From CAXMST01 sp963700785 (GTDB lineage Bacteria; Actinomycetota; Thermoleophilia; Solirubrobacterales; 70-9): a stretch of DNA of 64,000 nucleotides. The notes below the pieces were generated by a model. The model searched no databases. It worked only from the letters and a program-made list of their open reading frames with translations, and was not told where the DNA came from. The DNA lies in NCBI GenBank assembly GCA_963700785.1, contig CAVOYZ010000005.1:1-64000 (forward strand), given 5' to 3'. Positions within the stretch are counted from its first letter, which is position 1, and each line of letters opens with the position of its first letter. Made by a program: the position numbers and the translations under genes. Positions 1-7,959 of the stretch are shown here, piece after piece.

Positions 1-164
1 TTGAGCAGGTCGACGCAGCGCAGCAGGGTCGACTTGCCCGACCCCGAGGCGCCGATCAGGGCGACTGACTCGTGCTCTTCGATCGCGAGATCGATACCGC
101 CGAGCACCTCGAGGTCCCCGAACGACTTGGTCACCCCGCGTAGCTCGATCACGGGCGGGCTCAT
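1..164 (-). CDS. Polar amino-acid ABC transporter ATP-binding protein (partial, N-terminus)
   Basis: Only the first 54 codons lie in the window; the gene runs off the left edge. The translation begins MSPPVIELRGVTKSF and reaches a Walker A motif GASGSGKST at residues 38-46, typical of the GlnQ/HisP ATPases that power amino-acid import. The ATG at 164 overlaps the TGA of the permease gene (ATGA, 161-164), so the two are translationally coupled. It is the last visible gene of a binding protein - permease - ATPase operon read leftwards. The family is secure from the motif and context; the substrate cannot be judged. Confidence 0.9.
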   Translation of the reverse strand, partial: MSPPVIELRGVTKSFGDLEVLGGIDLAIEEHESVALIGASGSGKSTLLRCVDLL

Positions 165-1003
165 CGGTCCTGGCTCCGTTGCCAGCGATCGAGCATCCGC
201 GCCAGCGGGATCGTCACCGCCAGGTAGAGGAGTGCGGCTCCGAGAAGCGGGGTGTAGTTGAAGTCGGTCGCGGTCGCGATCTGCGCCTGCCGGAAGGCCT
301 CTCCGGTAACCCCGATGATCGCGATCAGGGCGACGTCCTTTTGGAGCGCGATGAAATCGTTCAGCAGTGGCGGGCCCACCGACCGAACCGCCTGCGGCAG
401 GACTACATGCCGCATCGACTGTCGCTCGGTCAGGCCGACGGCGAGCGCGGCCTCCCTCTGGCTCGGGTGCACCGACCGCAGGCCCGCTCGGTAGACCTCC
501 GCGACGTAGGCGCCGTAGGAGAGCGTCAGCGCTACGCCACCGAGAATCACAGGTTCGGTCGGCAGCCAGTCGAGAGCGCCCCCCGACGCGGTGCTGCTGC
601 TGACCAGGGCCGGCACGCCGAAGCCGATCAGATAGACGAGCAGGATCGTCGGGATCCCGCGGAAAACGTCCGTGTAGACGACGGCGATCAGGCGCAGCGG
701 AAAAAGGGCGGGGGCGGTCGAGGTCCTCGCGAGAGCGACGATCAGCCCGAGGATCAGGATCGCCACCTCGGCCACCATGAAGACCCTGATGTCGAGCCAG
801 AAGGCCCTGAAGATGTCCGGGAACGACTCGCGGAAGACCTCCCACGAGAAGAAGGTGCGCTGGACGTCCTCCCATCCGGGGCTCGTGAGGATCGCCACGG
901 CGAGCCCGCCGAGCACGACCACGGTCGAGACCGTGGCGATCAACTGCCCGCGCCTATCTCGCCGCCGGCGCTCGGCCGCGCGCTCGGCGCGCCGGTCGGT
1001 CAT
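161..1003 (-). CDS. Polar amino-acid ABC transporter permease
   Basis: A 280-residue inner-membrane permease of the HisM/GlnP type. A basic N-terminus is followed by a transmembrane segment near residues 22-42, then about five more hydrophobic segments. The cytoplasmic EAA loop that docks on the ATPase is visible around residues 180-200 (REAALAVGLTERQSM...LPQA). A single permease gene suggests a homodimer or a partner outside the window. It lies 29 bp downstream of the binding-protein gene and overlaps the ATPase gene by four bases. Substrate unknown; polar amino acids such as glutamine, glutamate or arginine are usual for the family. Confidence 0.9.
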   Translation of the reverse strand: MTDRRAERAAERRRRDRRGQLIATVSTVVVLGGLAVAILTSPGWEDVQRTFFSWEVFRESFPDIFRAFWLDIRVFMVAEVAILILGLIVALARTSTAPALFPLRLIAVVYTDVFRGIPTILLVYLIGFGVPALVSSSTASGGALDWLPTEPVILGGVALTLSYGAYVAEVYRAGLRSVHPSQREAALAVGLTERQSMRHVVLPQAVRSVGPPLLNDFIALQKDVALIAIIGVTGEAFRQAQIATATDFNYTPLLGAALLYLAVTIPLARMLDRWQRSQDR

Positions 1004-1032
1004 TCCCCCGCTCGCTGTCGGGGTGGCCGGTG

Positions 1033-1920
1033 CTACTCGAGCACCGGGGCTTGGGCTACGTCCTTGATCCAGCGCTGGTTGAGCTCCTCGAGCTCGCCCG
1101 TCGACTCGAGCTCATCGACGGCCGCGGAAACGCAGGCGGTGAGCGGGGAGTCCTTGGCCAGCAACGCGCCCCACTCATCGCCGCCGGGGGCCGGGAACTG
1201 GCCGACGATCTCGCCCTTCGGCACCTGGACCGCGGTGAGGAAGAAGGCGGTCGGCACGTCGACGACGATCGCGTCGACCTGGCCCTGCTTGAGGGCGCTG
1301 ACCACATCGTTCGACGTGTCGTAGACGCGCGGCTCGCTGCTCGGCTGGATCGTGGCCTCGACCGCCTCGAGGCTGGTCGTGCCGATCTGCACGCCGATGC
1401 TCGCGTCGGCGAAGTCGGCGAGGCTGGTCGCGTTCTCGAAGCCCGACCCCTTGAGTGCGACCAGGGCCTGGTCGGCGGTGTAGTAAGGCGAGGAGAAGTC
1501 GACCGCCTGGGCCCGCTTCGGCGTGATCGAGATCTGGTTGACGTCGAAGTCGAAGTCCTTCGGACCCGGGCGATAGGAGGAGTTGAACGGCTCGACCACC
1601 CACTCGACGTCGCCCTCCGCGTAGCCGAGCTTGTCAGCGATCGCGTAGGCGACCGCGCTCTCGAAGCCCTGCCCGTTGCTCGGATCGTCGTCCTCGAAGT
1701 ACGGCGGGAACGCGGGCGAGTCGGTGGCGACGGTCAGCGTTCCCGAGCTCAGCGTTTCGAGCGAGTCGGGCGTGCATTCGTCGAGCGAGACAGCCGCCGT
1801 GGTCGTGCCGCCACCGTCGGTGCTGGCGCCGGAGTCGTCGTCACCACAGCCCGCGAGGATGAGCATCGCGATCGCGGCGAGCAGGGCGAGCAGGGGAACC
1901 AGGGGGCGACGTTTACTCAC
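1033..1920 (-). CDS. Amino-acid ABC transporter substrate-binding lipoprotein
   Basis: A 295-residue periplasmic-type binding protein (SBP_bac_3 family). It has a lipoprotein signal peptide: basic MSKRRP, a hydrophobic core and an ILAGC lipobox with Cys25, then a Gly/Asp/Ser/Thr-rich linker. The mature domain opens with TLTVATDSPAFPPYF, the standard first strand of amino-acid binding proteins, and carries a later DFDVNQISITPKRAQAVDFS stretch lining the ligand cleft. It is the first gene of the leftward operon and diverges from the glyoxalase gene across 92 bp. The particular amino acid cannot be deduced. Confidence 0.92.
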   Translation of the reverse strand: MSKRRPLVPLLALLAAIAMLILAGCGDDDSGASTDGGGTTTAAVSLDECTPDSLETLSSGTLTVATDSPAFPPYFEDDDPSNGQGFESAVAYAIADKLGYAEGDVEWVVEPFNSSYRPGPKDFDFDVNQISITPKRAQAVDFSSPYYTADQALVALKGSGFENATSLADFADASIGVQIGTTSLEAVEATIQPSSEPRVYDTSNDVVSALKQGQVDAIVVDVPTAFFLTAVQVPKGEIVGQFPAPGGDEWGALLAKDSPLTACVSAAVDELESTGELEELNQRWIKDVAQAPVLE

Positions 1921-2012
1921 TTCGGGACCTCACTGAGCTGAGCGGGGACGGAACGGCGGCAATCCTACGCATCTGCGCCGCGCTGCGGCGCCCGATCGGT
2001 AGCCTGGGCCCT

Positions 2013-2393
2013 GTGCCCGAGCTGATCCACACCTGCTACCGCGTGCTCGACCTCGACCGCTCCGTCTCCTTCTACGAGAAGCTCGGCCTCGAGGAGACCG
2101 GGCGGATGCCGATCCGCGACGAGGCCACGAACTGCTTCATGGGCCTGCCCGGCGACGGTCCGCGGCTCGAGCTGACCTACAACCATGACGTCACCGAGCC
2201 GTATGAGATCGGCACCGGCTACGGCCACATCGCGATCTCGGTCGACGATCTCGACGGCACACTGGCGGGGCTGGCCGAGCTCGGGATCGAGCCCGAGAAG
2301 CCCCCCTACACGGTGCGCGAGGGCGGCTCCCGACTCTGCTTCGTCCGCGACCCGGACGGATACCGAATCGAGCTGATCGAGAGCGCCGCCTAG
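2013..2393 (+). CDS. Glyoxalase I-like VOC metalloenzyme (lactoylglutathione lyase family)
   Basis: A 126-residue single-domain VOC protein starting at GTG (MPELIHTCYRV). All four metal ligands of bacterial GlxI can be placed: His6, Glu53 (PRLELTY), His72 (GYGHIAI) and Glu120 (GYRIELIE), almost the same numbering as E. coli GloA (5, 56, 74, 122). This supports a Ni/Co-type glyoxalase or a close relative acting on a thiol-methylglyoxal adduct; an actinobacterium would probably use mycothiol rather than glutathione, which is inference. It is 15 bp upstream of a P450 gene on the same strand and likely co-transcribed with it. Confidence 0.85.
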   Translation: MPELIHTCYRVLDLDRSVSFYEKLGLEETGRMPIRDEATNCFMGLPGDGPRLELTYNHDVTEPYEIGTGYGHIAISVDDLDGTLAGLAELGIEPEKPPYTVREGGSRLCFVRDPDGYRIELIESAA

Positions 2394-2408
2394 CGAGGCG
2401 GAACCGAC

Positions 2409-3800
2409 GTGGCCGAGCCAGCGCAGCCGACGCCGAACGTGGGTTCCAGCGTCCCGTCCGGGGGGCTTCCGCCGGGGCCGCGAATGCCGAAGGTGCTGCA
2501 GACGCTCGGCTGGTGGGCTCGCCCGACCGCCTTCCTCGAGCGGTGCCGGCGACGCTACGGCCGCCGCTTCACGATCCGGTTTGCGGGTGAGCGCCCGTTC
2601 GTCCTGATCTCCGATCCGGCTGAGCTCAAGCAGCTGTTCACCGCGCCGCCCGATGTGCTCCATCCCGGGGAGGGGGCGCGGATCCTCGAGCCGGTCGTTG
2701 GCCCGAACTCGATCCTGCTGCTCGACGAGGACGCGCACATGAGTCAGAAGCGCCTGCTGATGCCGGCCTTCCACGGCGAGCGAATGCAGGCGCTCTCGGC
2801 CCTGGTCACCGAGATCGCGCGGGCCGAGATCGAGCGCTGGCCGCGGGGCGAGGCGCTCCCGATCCACGCGAGGACTCAGTCGCTGACCCTCGAGGTGATC
2901 CTCCGCGCGGTCTTCGGACTGGACGCCGGCTCGAGGCTCGAGGAGTTGCGCGGCGCCCTGACCGAGATGCTCGACTTCGGCCTCAACCCGATCAGCCTCG
3001 TCCCCCAAGCCCAGCGCGCGCCGTTCGGCCGCGGCCCCTGGGCGGGCTTCGTCCGCGCGCGCGCTCGGGCCGACGAGCTGATCTATGCCGAGATCGCGGA
3101 GCGCCGCCGGGAGGGTGCGGCCGGCGGCGACGACGTGCTCGCGGCGCTGTTGCCGGCCACCCACGACGACGGCACCCCGATGTCCGACGAGGAGATCCAT
3201 GACGAGCTGCTGACCCTGCTGGTGGCGGGCCACGAGACGACCGCCACCTCGCTCTCCTGGGCGCTGGAGCGGCTCGCTCGTCACCCCGAAGTCCTCGCCC
3301 GGCTCCACCAGGAGGTCGAGGCCGACGGCTCCGACGAGTATCTGACGGCGACGATCCGCGAGGTGCTGAGGCGAAGGCCGGTGCTGGCGAACGCGGCGCC
3401 GCGTACGACGAAGAAGCCCTGCGAGGTCGGCGGCATCACCTATCCAGTTGATGTGCACCTGATCGCCAGCGCCTGGCTCGTCCACCACGATCCAGCCGTC
3501 TACCCGGATCCCTACGCCTTCCGGCCGGAGCGCTTCCTCGATGCCGATCCCGGGACCTATACCTGGATCCCGTTCGGCGGTGGCAGGCGGCGCTGCATCG
3601 GCGCCAACTTCGCGCTGATGGAGATGTCGATCGTGCTCAAGGAACTGCTCCGCGCGACCGAGATCGAGGCCTTCGGCGCCGCCTTCGAACCGGCACGGCG
3701 CCGGGCGATCACAGTGGCTCCGGCCCGCGGCGCGGTCACCACGCTGAAGCCTCGGCGCGCTCGGGTGGCCCCCTCCGGGGCCGCGGTCAGCGAAGCCTAG
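2409..3800 (+). CDS. Cytochrome P450
   Basis: A 463-residue soluble P450 with a GTG start. The I-helix oxygen-activation motif AGHETT is at 273-278, the K-helix ExxR at 318-321 and the heme loop FGGGRRRCIG at 389-398, with Cys396 as the axial ligand. The proline-rich start (PPGPRMPKVLQ) resembles hinge regions of CYP110/CYP138-like enzymes, but that subfamily placement is a guess. No ferredoxin or reductase gene is adjacent, so electrons must come from elsewhere. It follows the glyoxalase gene by 15 bp; its stop overlaps the stop of the convergent MBL gene. Confidence 0.93.
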   Translation: MAEPAQPTPNVGSSVPSGGLPPGPRMPKVLQTLGWWARPTAFLERCRRRYGRRFTIRFAGERPFVLISDPAELKQLFTAPPDVLHPGEGARILEPVVGPNSILLLDEDAHMSQKRLLMPAFHGERMQALSALVTEIARAEIERWPRGEALPIHARTQSLTLEVILRAVFGLDAGSRLEELRGALTEMLDFGLNPISLVPQAQRAPFGRGPWAGFVRARARADELIYAEIAERRREGAAGGDDVLAALLPATHDDGTPMSDEEIHDELLTLLVAGHETTATSLSWALERLARHPEVLARLHQEVEADGSDEYLTATIREVLRRRPVLANAAPRTTKKPCEVGGITYPVDVHLIASAWLVHHDPAVYPDPYAFRPERFLDADPGTYTWIPFGGGRRRCIGANFALMEMSIVLKELLRATEIEAFGAAFEPARRRAITVAPARGAVTTLKPRRARVAPSGAAVSEA

Positions 3801-4873
3801 GAGCCGATCCCGGCCGCGAGCAGCCGCTCGCGCAGCGCTCCCATTGCCGCCAGCAGCGAGATCCGGGTCCGGATGCCGACCGGCCCCGGCTCCCCGTCCC
3901 GCTCACGGGCGATCATCGCGACGTTGACCAAGGTCCGCTCCGGCCCACGCCAGGTCCCCCACGGTGAGGTCCTGTACTCGGCGCCGAGGACGAGCTCCTC
4001 GGTCAGCTCGTCGATCGCGCCGCCGGCGCCCTCGGGGACGTGCCGCATCAGGTACTCCCAGTAGCCGGCCAGCTCCTCGAGCCGCTCGAGACCGCAGGGC
4101 GGCCCGTGGCCGGGGACGATCGTCTCGGGCTCCAGGCCGGCGATTCGCTCGAGCGCGGCAACCCAGTTCTTCGCTGGGCCGGCCCACATGATCGGCGTCA
4201 CGCCGCTGAACACGATGTCGCCGCTGAAGATCACCGCGGCATCGGGAACCCGGACGATCGCGTCGCCGGGCGTGTGAGCGGGACCGACCTCGATCAGTTC
4301 GAGCTTGCGGCCGCCAACCTCGAGCTCCAGCTTTCCGTTGAAGCTGCGGGTCGGCAGCCGCGGTGCGCAGCCGTCGAAGTCGTAGGCGGAGAGCGCCTCG
4401 CCGAACGCCGCAAGGCCGCGAAGGCGGTCCTTGCCCGGCACGACCGGCAGATCGGCGACCGCGCCGGCCAGCCTCGGCAGGGGCCGCATCCTCGTCAACA
4501 TCGAGGGCGGCTCCTCCGCCATCTGGGCGGCGGCGCGTTCGGTCGCGATGATCTCGGCCCCCCCGAGCAGGCCGTTGCCGTACCAGTGGTCTCCGTCCCC
4601 GTGGGTGTTGACCAGGGTGCTGATCGGGGCACCCTCCCGCGCCGGCGCAAGCCCATCGAGCATTTGCCGGGTCAGTCGTTCGTCCCAGAGGGTGTCGATC
4701 AGGACGCTCGCGCCGTCGCCGACTACCAGCCCGGCGTTCGACTCGCCGAGGTCGCCGTTCGGCTGGATCCAGGCGAACGCCCCGGGCCCCGCCTCACGCA
4801 CGCCGCCGTCGAACTCCGGTTGGTTGCCGAGCGGGGTGAGCGGCTGATTGGTCACTGCCTGCGAGGCCTCCAT
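3797..4873 (-). CDS. MBL-fold metallo-hydrolase
   Basis: I start this protein at the ATG at 4873 (MEASQAVTNQPL), giving 358 residues; an upstream open extension shows no conserved features. The metal site reads NTHGDGDHWYGN at residues 89-100. The usual HxHxDH is here HxDxDH, with Asp93 in place of the second His; Asp95 and His96 are kept. Later ligands appear as PAHTPGD, FSGDIVF and VPGHGPP. It is therefore a metallo-beta-lactamase-fold hydrolase of unknown substrate; such proteins include lactonases, thioesterases and arylsulfatase-like enzymes. It is convergent with the P450 gene and divergent from the M20 peptidase gene. Confidence 0.85.
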   Translation of the reverse strand: MEASQAVTNQPLTPLGNQPEFDGGVREAGPGAFAWIQPNGDLGESNAGLVVGDGASVLIDTLWDERLTRQMLDGLAPAREGAPISTLVNTHGDGDHWYGNGLLGGAEIIATERAAAQMAEEPPSMLTRMRPLPRLAGAVADLPVVPGKDRLRGLAAFGEALSAYDFDGCAPRLPTRSFNGKLELEVGGRKLELIEVGPAHTPGDAIVRVPDAAVIFSGDIVFSGVTPIMWAGPAKNWVAALERIAGLEPETIVPGHGPPCGLERLEELAGYWEYLMRHVPEGAGGAIDELTEELVLGAEYRTSPWGTWRGPERTLVNVAMIARERDGEPGPVGIRTRISLLAAMGALRERLLAAGIGS

Positions 4874-4924
4874 CGGGCGGGACGCTAGCAGTGGGTTCGA
4901 AGCGATCGAGCCCGGTCCATTAGC

Positions 4925-6085
4925 GTGCCGGCGATGACCGCGGACGAGTGGAGACACTGGATCTCGGACGGGGCCGAGCGGATCGCAGCGCGGGCCGAGC
5001 GCGATCTTGCGGCGCTGGTTGACGTCTCCTCCCCCTCGGGGGACATCGAGGCGGCGGAGTCGGTCGTCGCGGTCGCGACGGCGCTGCTGCCCGAGGGCGT
5101 CGAGGTCGAGCGTCTTGAGTGCTCCTCGCCCGATCATGCCGAGGACCTGCTCGCCCGCGTGGGTGGCGCGGGCCGCGGCAGGCTACTGCTGCTTGGCCAT
5201 CTCGACACCGTCGTTCCTCATGGCTCCCACCATCCGCTGCGACGGGACGGGGAGCTGCTCCGGGGCCCGGGAACGATCGACATGAAGGGCGGCGTCGCTC
5301 TGTCGCTCGGGGTCATGCGAGCGCTGGTCCAGCGTCCGGAGCTGTTTGCCGAGGTGGTGCTGCTGCTCGTCGTCGACGAGGAGTGGCGGGCTGCCCCGTT
5401 CGCTCACGCGCAGCGGTTCGCCGCCTACGACGCCTGCCTCTGCTTCGAGGGTGGGGAGCTGACCGCCGATGGCGACGATGCCGTGGTCGTTGCCCGCAAG
5501 GCCGCCGGGACGATCAGAATCCAGGCATCGGGCCGCGCGTCGCATTCGGGCTCCGAGCCCGACGCGGGTCGTAACGCGCTCCTCGCGCTCTCCCGGGTGG
5601 CGGCGCTGGCCGCCGGTCGCCACGACCCAGGCGGGGGAGAGCGGCTGACGGTCGTGCCGACGATCCTCCGCTCCGGTGAGGCCTTCAACGTCGTGCCCGG
5701 TGATGGCGAGCTGTTCCTCGATGTTCGGGCGGCAGGGCTCGCGGCGGTCGAGGCGCTGCTCGAGGCGCTGCCCGACGAGATCGACGGCGTTGCGCTGGGC
5801 GCCGAGATGATCCGCCGCTGGCCGGCGATGGAAATGACCGACGAGGCACGGGCGCCGCTGGCGCGCGCGGCCGACCTGCTCGGGCGGCCGATCGCCGGCA
5901 TCGAGCGCGGCGGAGCCAGCGATGCGAGTCACCTGGCGGCAGGTGCGCCGCTGCTGGCGATCGACGGGCTCGGGCCGCTCGGCGGCGGCTCACACGCCCC
6001 TGACGAGCACATCGTCGCCGCCTCTCTGCGCTCGCGGGCCGAGGTCGCGATGGCGCTCGCCGCTGCCGTGCTCGGGGTTCGGTGA
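4925..6085 (+). CDS. M20-family metallopeptidase/deacylase (ArgE/DapE/CPG2-like)
   Basis: A 386-residue protein if read from GTG 4925; an in-frame ATG at 4934 is an equally good start. M20 zinc ligands are visible: GHLDTVVPHG (His92, Asp94), GTIDMKGG (bridging Asp119), DEEW with the catalytic Glu pair 152-153, and a late ASDASH/GGSHAPDE region supplying further ligands. An inserted dimerisation domain lies roughly at residues 185-290 (SGRASHSG...). M20 enzymes remove acyl groups or C-terminal amino acids; the exact substrate cannot be named. It is followed by an SDR gene about 90 bp downstream. Confidence 0.88.
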   Translation: MPAMTADEWRHWISDGAERIAARAERDLAALVDVSSPSGDIEAAESVVAVATALLPEGVEVERLECSSPDHAEDLLARVGGAGRGRLLLLGHLDTVVPHGSHHPLRRDGELLRGPGTIDMKGGVALSLGVMRALVQRPELFAEVVLLLVVDEEWRAAPFAHAQRFAAYDACLCFEGGELTADGDDAVVVARKAAGTIRIQASGRASHSGSEPDAGRNALLALSRVAALAAGRHDPGGGERLTVVPTILRSGEAFNVVPGDGELFLDVRAAGLAAVEALLEALPDEIDGVALGAEMIRRWPAMEMTDEARAPLARAADLLGRPIAGIERGGASDASHLAAGAPLLAIDGLGPLGGGSHAPDEHIVAASLRSRAEVAMALAAAVLGVR

Positions 6086-6175
6086 GCTTCGCCTCGGCGC
6101 CGGATGCCACCTTCCGCAATCATGTCCTGGCCAGGTGGCCAATCAGGCTTTTCAGCAACCGATAGGAGATCGCGA

Positions 6176-7069
6176 ATGGCGCGCAAGCAGGTCAAGTCCG
6201 TGTCCGGCAAGGTGGTGGCGATCACCGGGGGTGCCCAGGGGATCGGCAAGTCAACGGCCGGCGCCCTGATCAGGCGCGGCGCCCGGGTGGCGATCGGCGA
6301 TCTCGACGTCGAGCTTGCCGAGAAGACCGCCGCCGAGCTTGGCGGCAACTGCGTCGCCTTCGAGCTCGACGTGACCAGCCGGAAGAGCTTCGCCGCCTTT
6401 CTCGATCAGGCCGAGAAGGAGCTGGGCCCGATCGATGTGGTGATCAACAACGCCGGCATCATGCCGCTGAACATGCTGGCCGACGAGAGCGATGAGGTTG
6501 CCAAGCTTCAGGTCGACATCAACCTGCACGGCGTCATCTTTGGGACCAAGCTCGCGATCGCCCGGATGGTGCCTCGGCGCACCGGCCACATCGTCAACAT
6601 CGCCAGCCAGGCCGGCAAGGCGGGCTTCGCCGGGGGCGCGACCTACTGCGCGACCAAGCATGCCGTCGTCGGCCTCTCGGAGGCAGCTCGGCAGGAGCTG
6701 CGCGATACCGGCGTCGAGGTCTCGGTCGTGATGCCGGCCGTGGTCAACACCGAGCTCGGCTCCGGACTTCACGAGGCCCGCGGGGTGAAGACGCTCGAGC
6801 CGGAGGACGTGGCCGAGGCGATCGTCGAGGGAATAGAGACCAACCGGTTCGACGTCTGGGTGCCGCGGAACACGGTCGCGATCGCGACCGTGATGAACGT
6901 CGTCCCGCGTCGCGGTCGTGAGGCGATCGCACGGTTCCTGAAGGCCGACACGATCCTCGCGACACCGGACAAGGGCGCCCGCGCCGGATACGAGGACCGC
7001 GCCGCGCAGAGCCAGTCCGACGCCGCGGCGGCGGATGCGGCCGAGGCGGAGGAAGCGACCAAGGGCTGA
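6176..7069 (+). CDS. Short-chain dehydrogenase/reductase
   Basis: A 297-residue classical SDR. I chose the ATG at 6176 because TAGGAGAT lies just upstream at a good distance. The NAD(P)-binding motif TGGAQGIG is at residues 17-24, NNAG follows near residue 90, and the catalytic pair is Tyr157/Lys161 (YCATK). An acidic stretch GDLDVELAEK after beta-2 hints at NAD preference. The Ala/Glu-rich tail (residues about 270-297) is a low-complexity extension. Substrate unknown. A strong hairpin after the stop separates it from the convergent lipoprotein gene. Confidence 0.9.
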   Translation: MARKQVKSVSGKVVAITGGAQGIGKSTAGALIRRGARVAIGDLDVELAEKTAAELGGNCVAFELDVTSRKSFAAFLDQAEKELGPIDVVINNAGIMPLNMLADESDEVAKLQVDINLHGVIFGTKLAIARMVPRRTGHIVNIASQAGKAGFAGGATYCATKHAVVGLSEAARQELRDTGVEVSVVMPAVVNTELGSGLHEARGVKTLEPEDVAEAIVEGIETNRFDVWVPRNTVAIATVMNVVPRRGREAIARFLKADTILATPDKGARAGYEDRAAQSQSDAAAADAAEAEEATKG

Positions 7070-7077
7070 GGGAAGAC

Positions 7078-7099
7078 GGGGCGGCCACCCGGCCGCCCC
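7078..7099. terminator. Bidirectional hairpin terminator candidate
   Basis: A perfect 9-bp stem GGGGCGGCC / GGCCGCCCC with an ACCC loop lies between the converging SDR and lipoprotein genes. There is no T-tract, which is common for high-GC actinobacterial terminators. Position and symmetry are the only evidence. Confidence 0.6.
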
Positions 7100-7124
7100 C
7101 CTCGATCGTCCCGGTGGGCCGGTC

Positions 7125-7904
7125 TCAGCCCCCGGCGGTGTAGTTGATCAGCGTGCCGCGGCCGCCGTCGCCGTCGGTGTGCATGCTGAGCACCGGCCCG
7201 ACGTCGCGGGCGTAGAACTTCAGCTCCTGCACCTTCGGCTCGGTCGGGACCAGGTCCCGGGTCATGACAACATCGTCGAAGAACCCGAACGGCACCTCGA
7301 CCTGCTCTTGGCCGACCGTGATCACCCCGGCCCGGTCCTCGGCCTCTCCCGCGTAGTACTCCTGCCGGTACTCCATGCCCGGCTGCGGATCCGCGGGCAT
7401 CGCGATTCCGGCCTCAGCGCCGTCGACGCCCGCCTCGAAGGCGCCCTGCCGGCTCGTCACCTTTCCGTTCTTGTACTCAGCGGTGTCCTCGCCCAGGTAC
7501 CAGATGTTGCCGGCTGAATCCTGCGCGTACCAGTCGTCGGTGATCTCGATCGGCTCGCCGCCGGCCGTGACCACGTCCCGCACGACTCTCGCCTCGACGC
7601 CGTTGGCGATCACCTTCGTCTTGTCGGTGACCTCGACGAGGACCCGCTGACTCTCGCCCTTGACGTTGGTCTCCTCGTAGACCCACCTGCTGCCGGGGCT
7701 CATCGGCCACCACGGGTTGTCGATCTCGGTCGTGAAATCGGCGGGGTCGAGCGAGACCGGCTCGCTGCCCTGTGGCAGCCCGGCGGACGGGTCGACGGAC
7801 TCGACCGTCGCCGTGGCCGCGTCCCCACCGCAGGCCGCGAGACCCACGGAGGCGGCGATCAGCAGCAGCGCGGCGCCGGGCTTCAGCTTCGAGCGTCGGT
7901 TCAT
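7125..7904 (-). CDS. Hypothetical lipoprotein downstream of a two-component system
   Basis: A 259-residue exported lipoprotein of no family I recognise. I prefer the ATG at 7904 because GGAGGA lies 6 nt upstream; the adjacent ATG at 7907 is possible. Signal peptide MNRRSKLKPGAALLLIAA is followed by the lipobox LAAC. The mature part is Asp/Glu-rich with repeated beta-strand-like pieces (PGSRWVYEETN, VRDVVTAGGEP, WYLGEDTAEYKNGK). It lies 55 bp downstream of the histidine kinase gene on the same strand, and a TGAGAGC-N4-TGAGAGC repeat stands upstream of it, matching the one before the response regulator. It may be an output or accessory sensor of that system. Confidence 0.75.
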   Translation of the reverse strand: MNRRSKLKPGAALLLIAASVGLAACGGDAATATVESVDPSAGLPQGSEPVSLDPADFTTEIDNPWWPMSPGSRWVYEETNVKGESQRVLVEVTDKTKVIANGVEARVVRDVVTAGGEPIEITDDWYAQDSAGNIWYLGEDTAEYKNGKVTSRQGAFEAGVDGAEAGIAMPADPQPGMEYRQEYYAGEAEDRAGVITVGQEQVEVPFGFFDDVVMTRDLVPTEPKVQELKFYARDVGPVLSMHTDGDGGRGTLINYTAGG

Positions 7905-7959
7905 CATCACTCCTCCATCAGGGCCGTCAGGCGGCCGTTGGTCCAGCTGGCCTAAACGT

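Noticed and set aside
1965..3488. Open minus-strand frame opposite the glyoxalase and P450
   Set aside because: The plus strand encodes an intact glyoxalase and P450 with all active-site motifs.
4874..5137. Upstream extension of the MBL hydrolase
   Set aside because: The extra 88 residues have no MBL features and overlap the start of the M20 peptidase gene.
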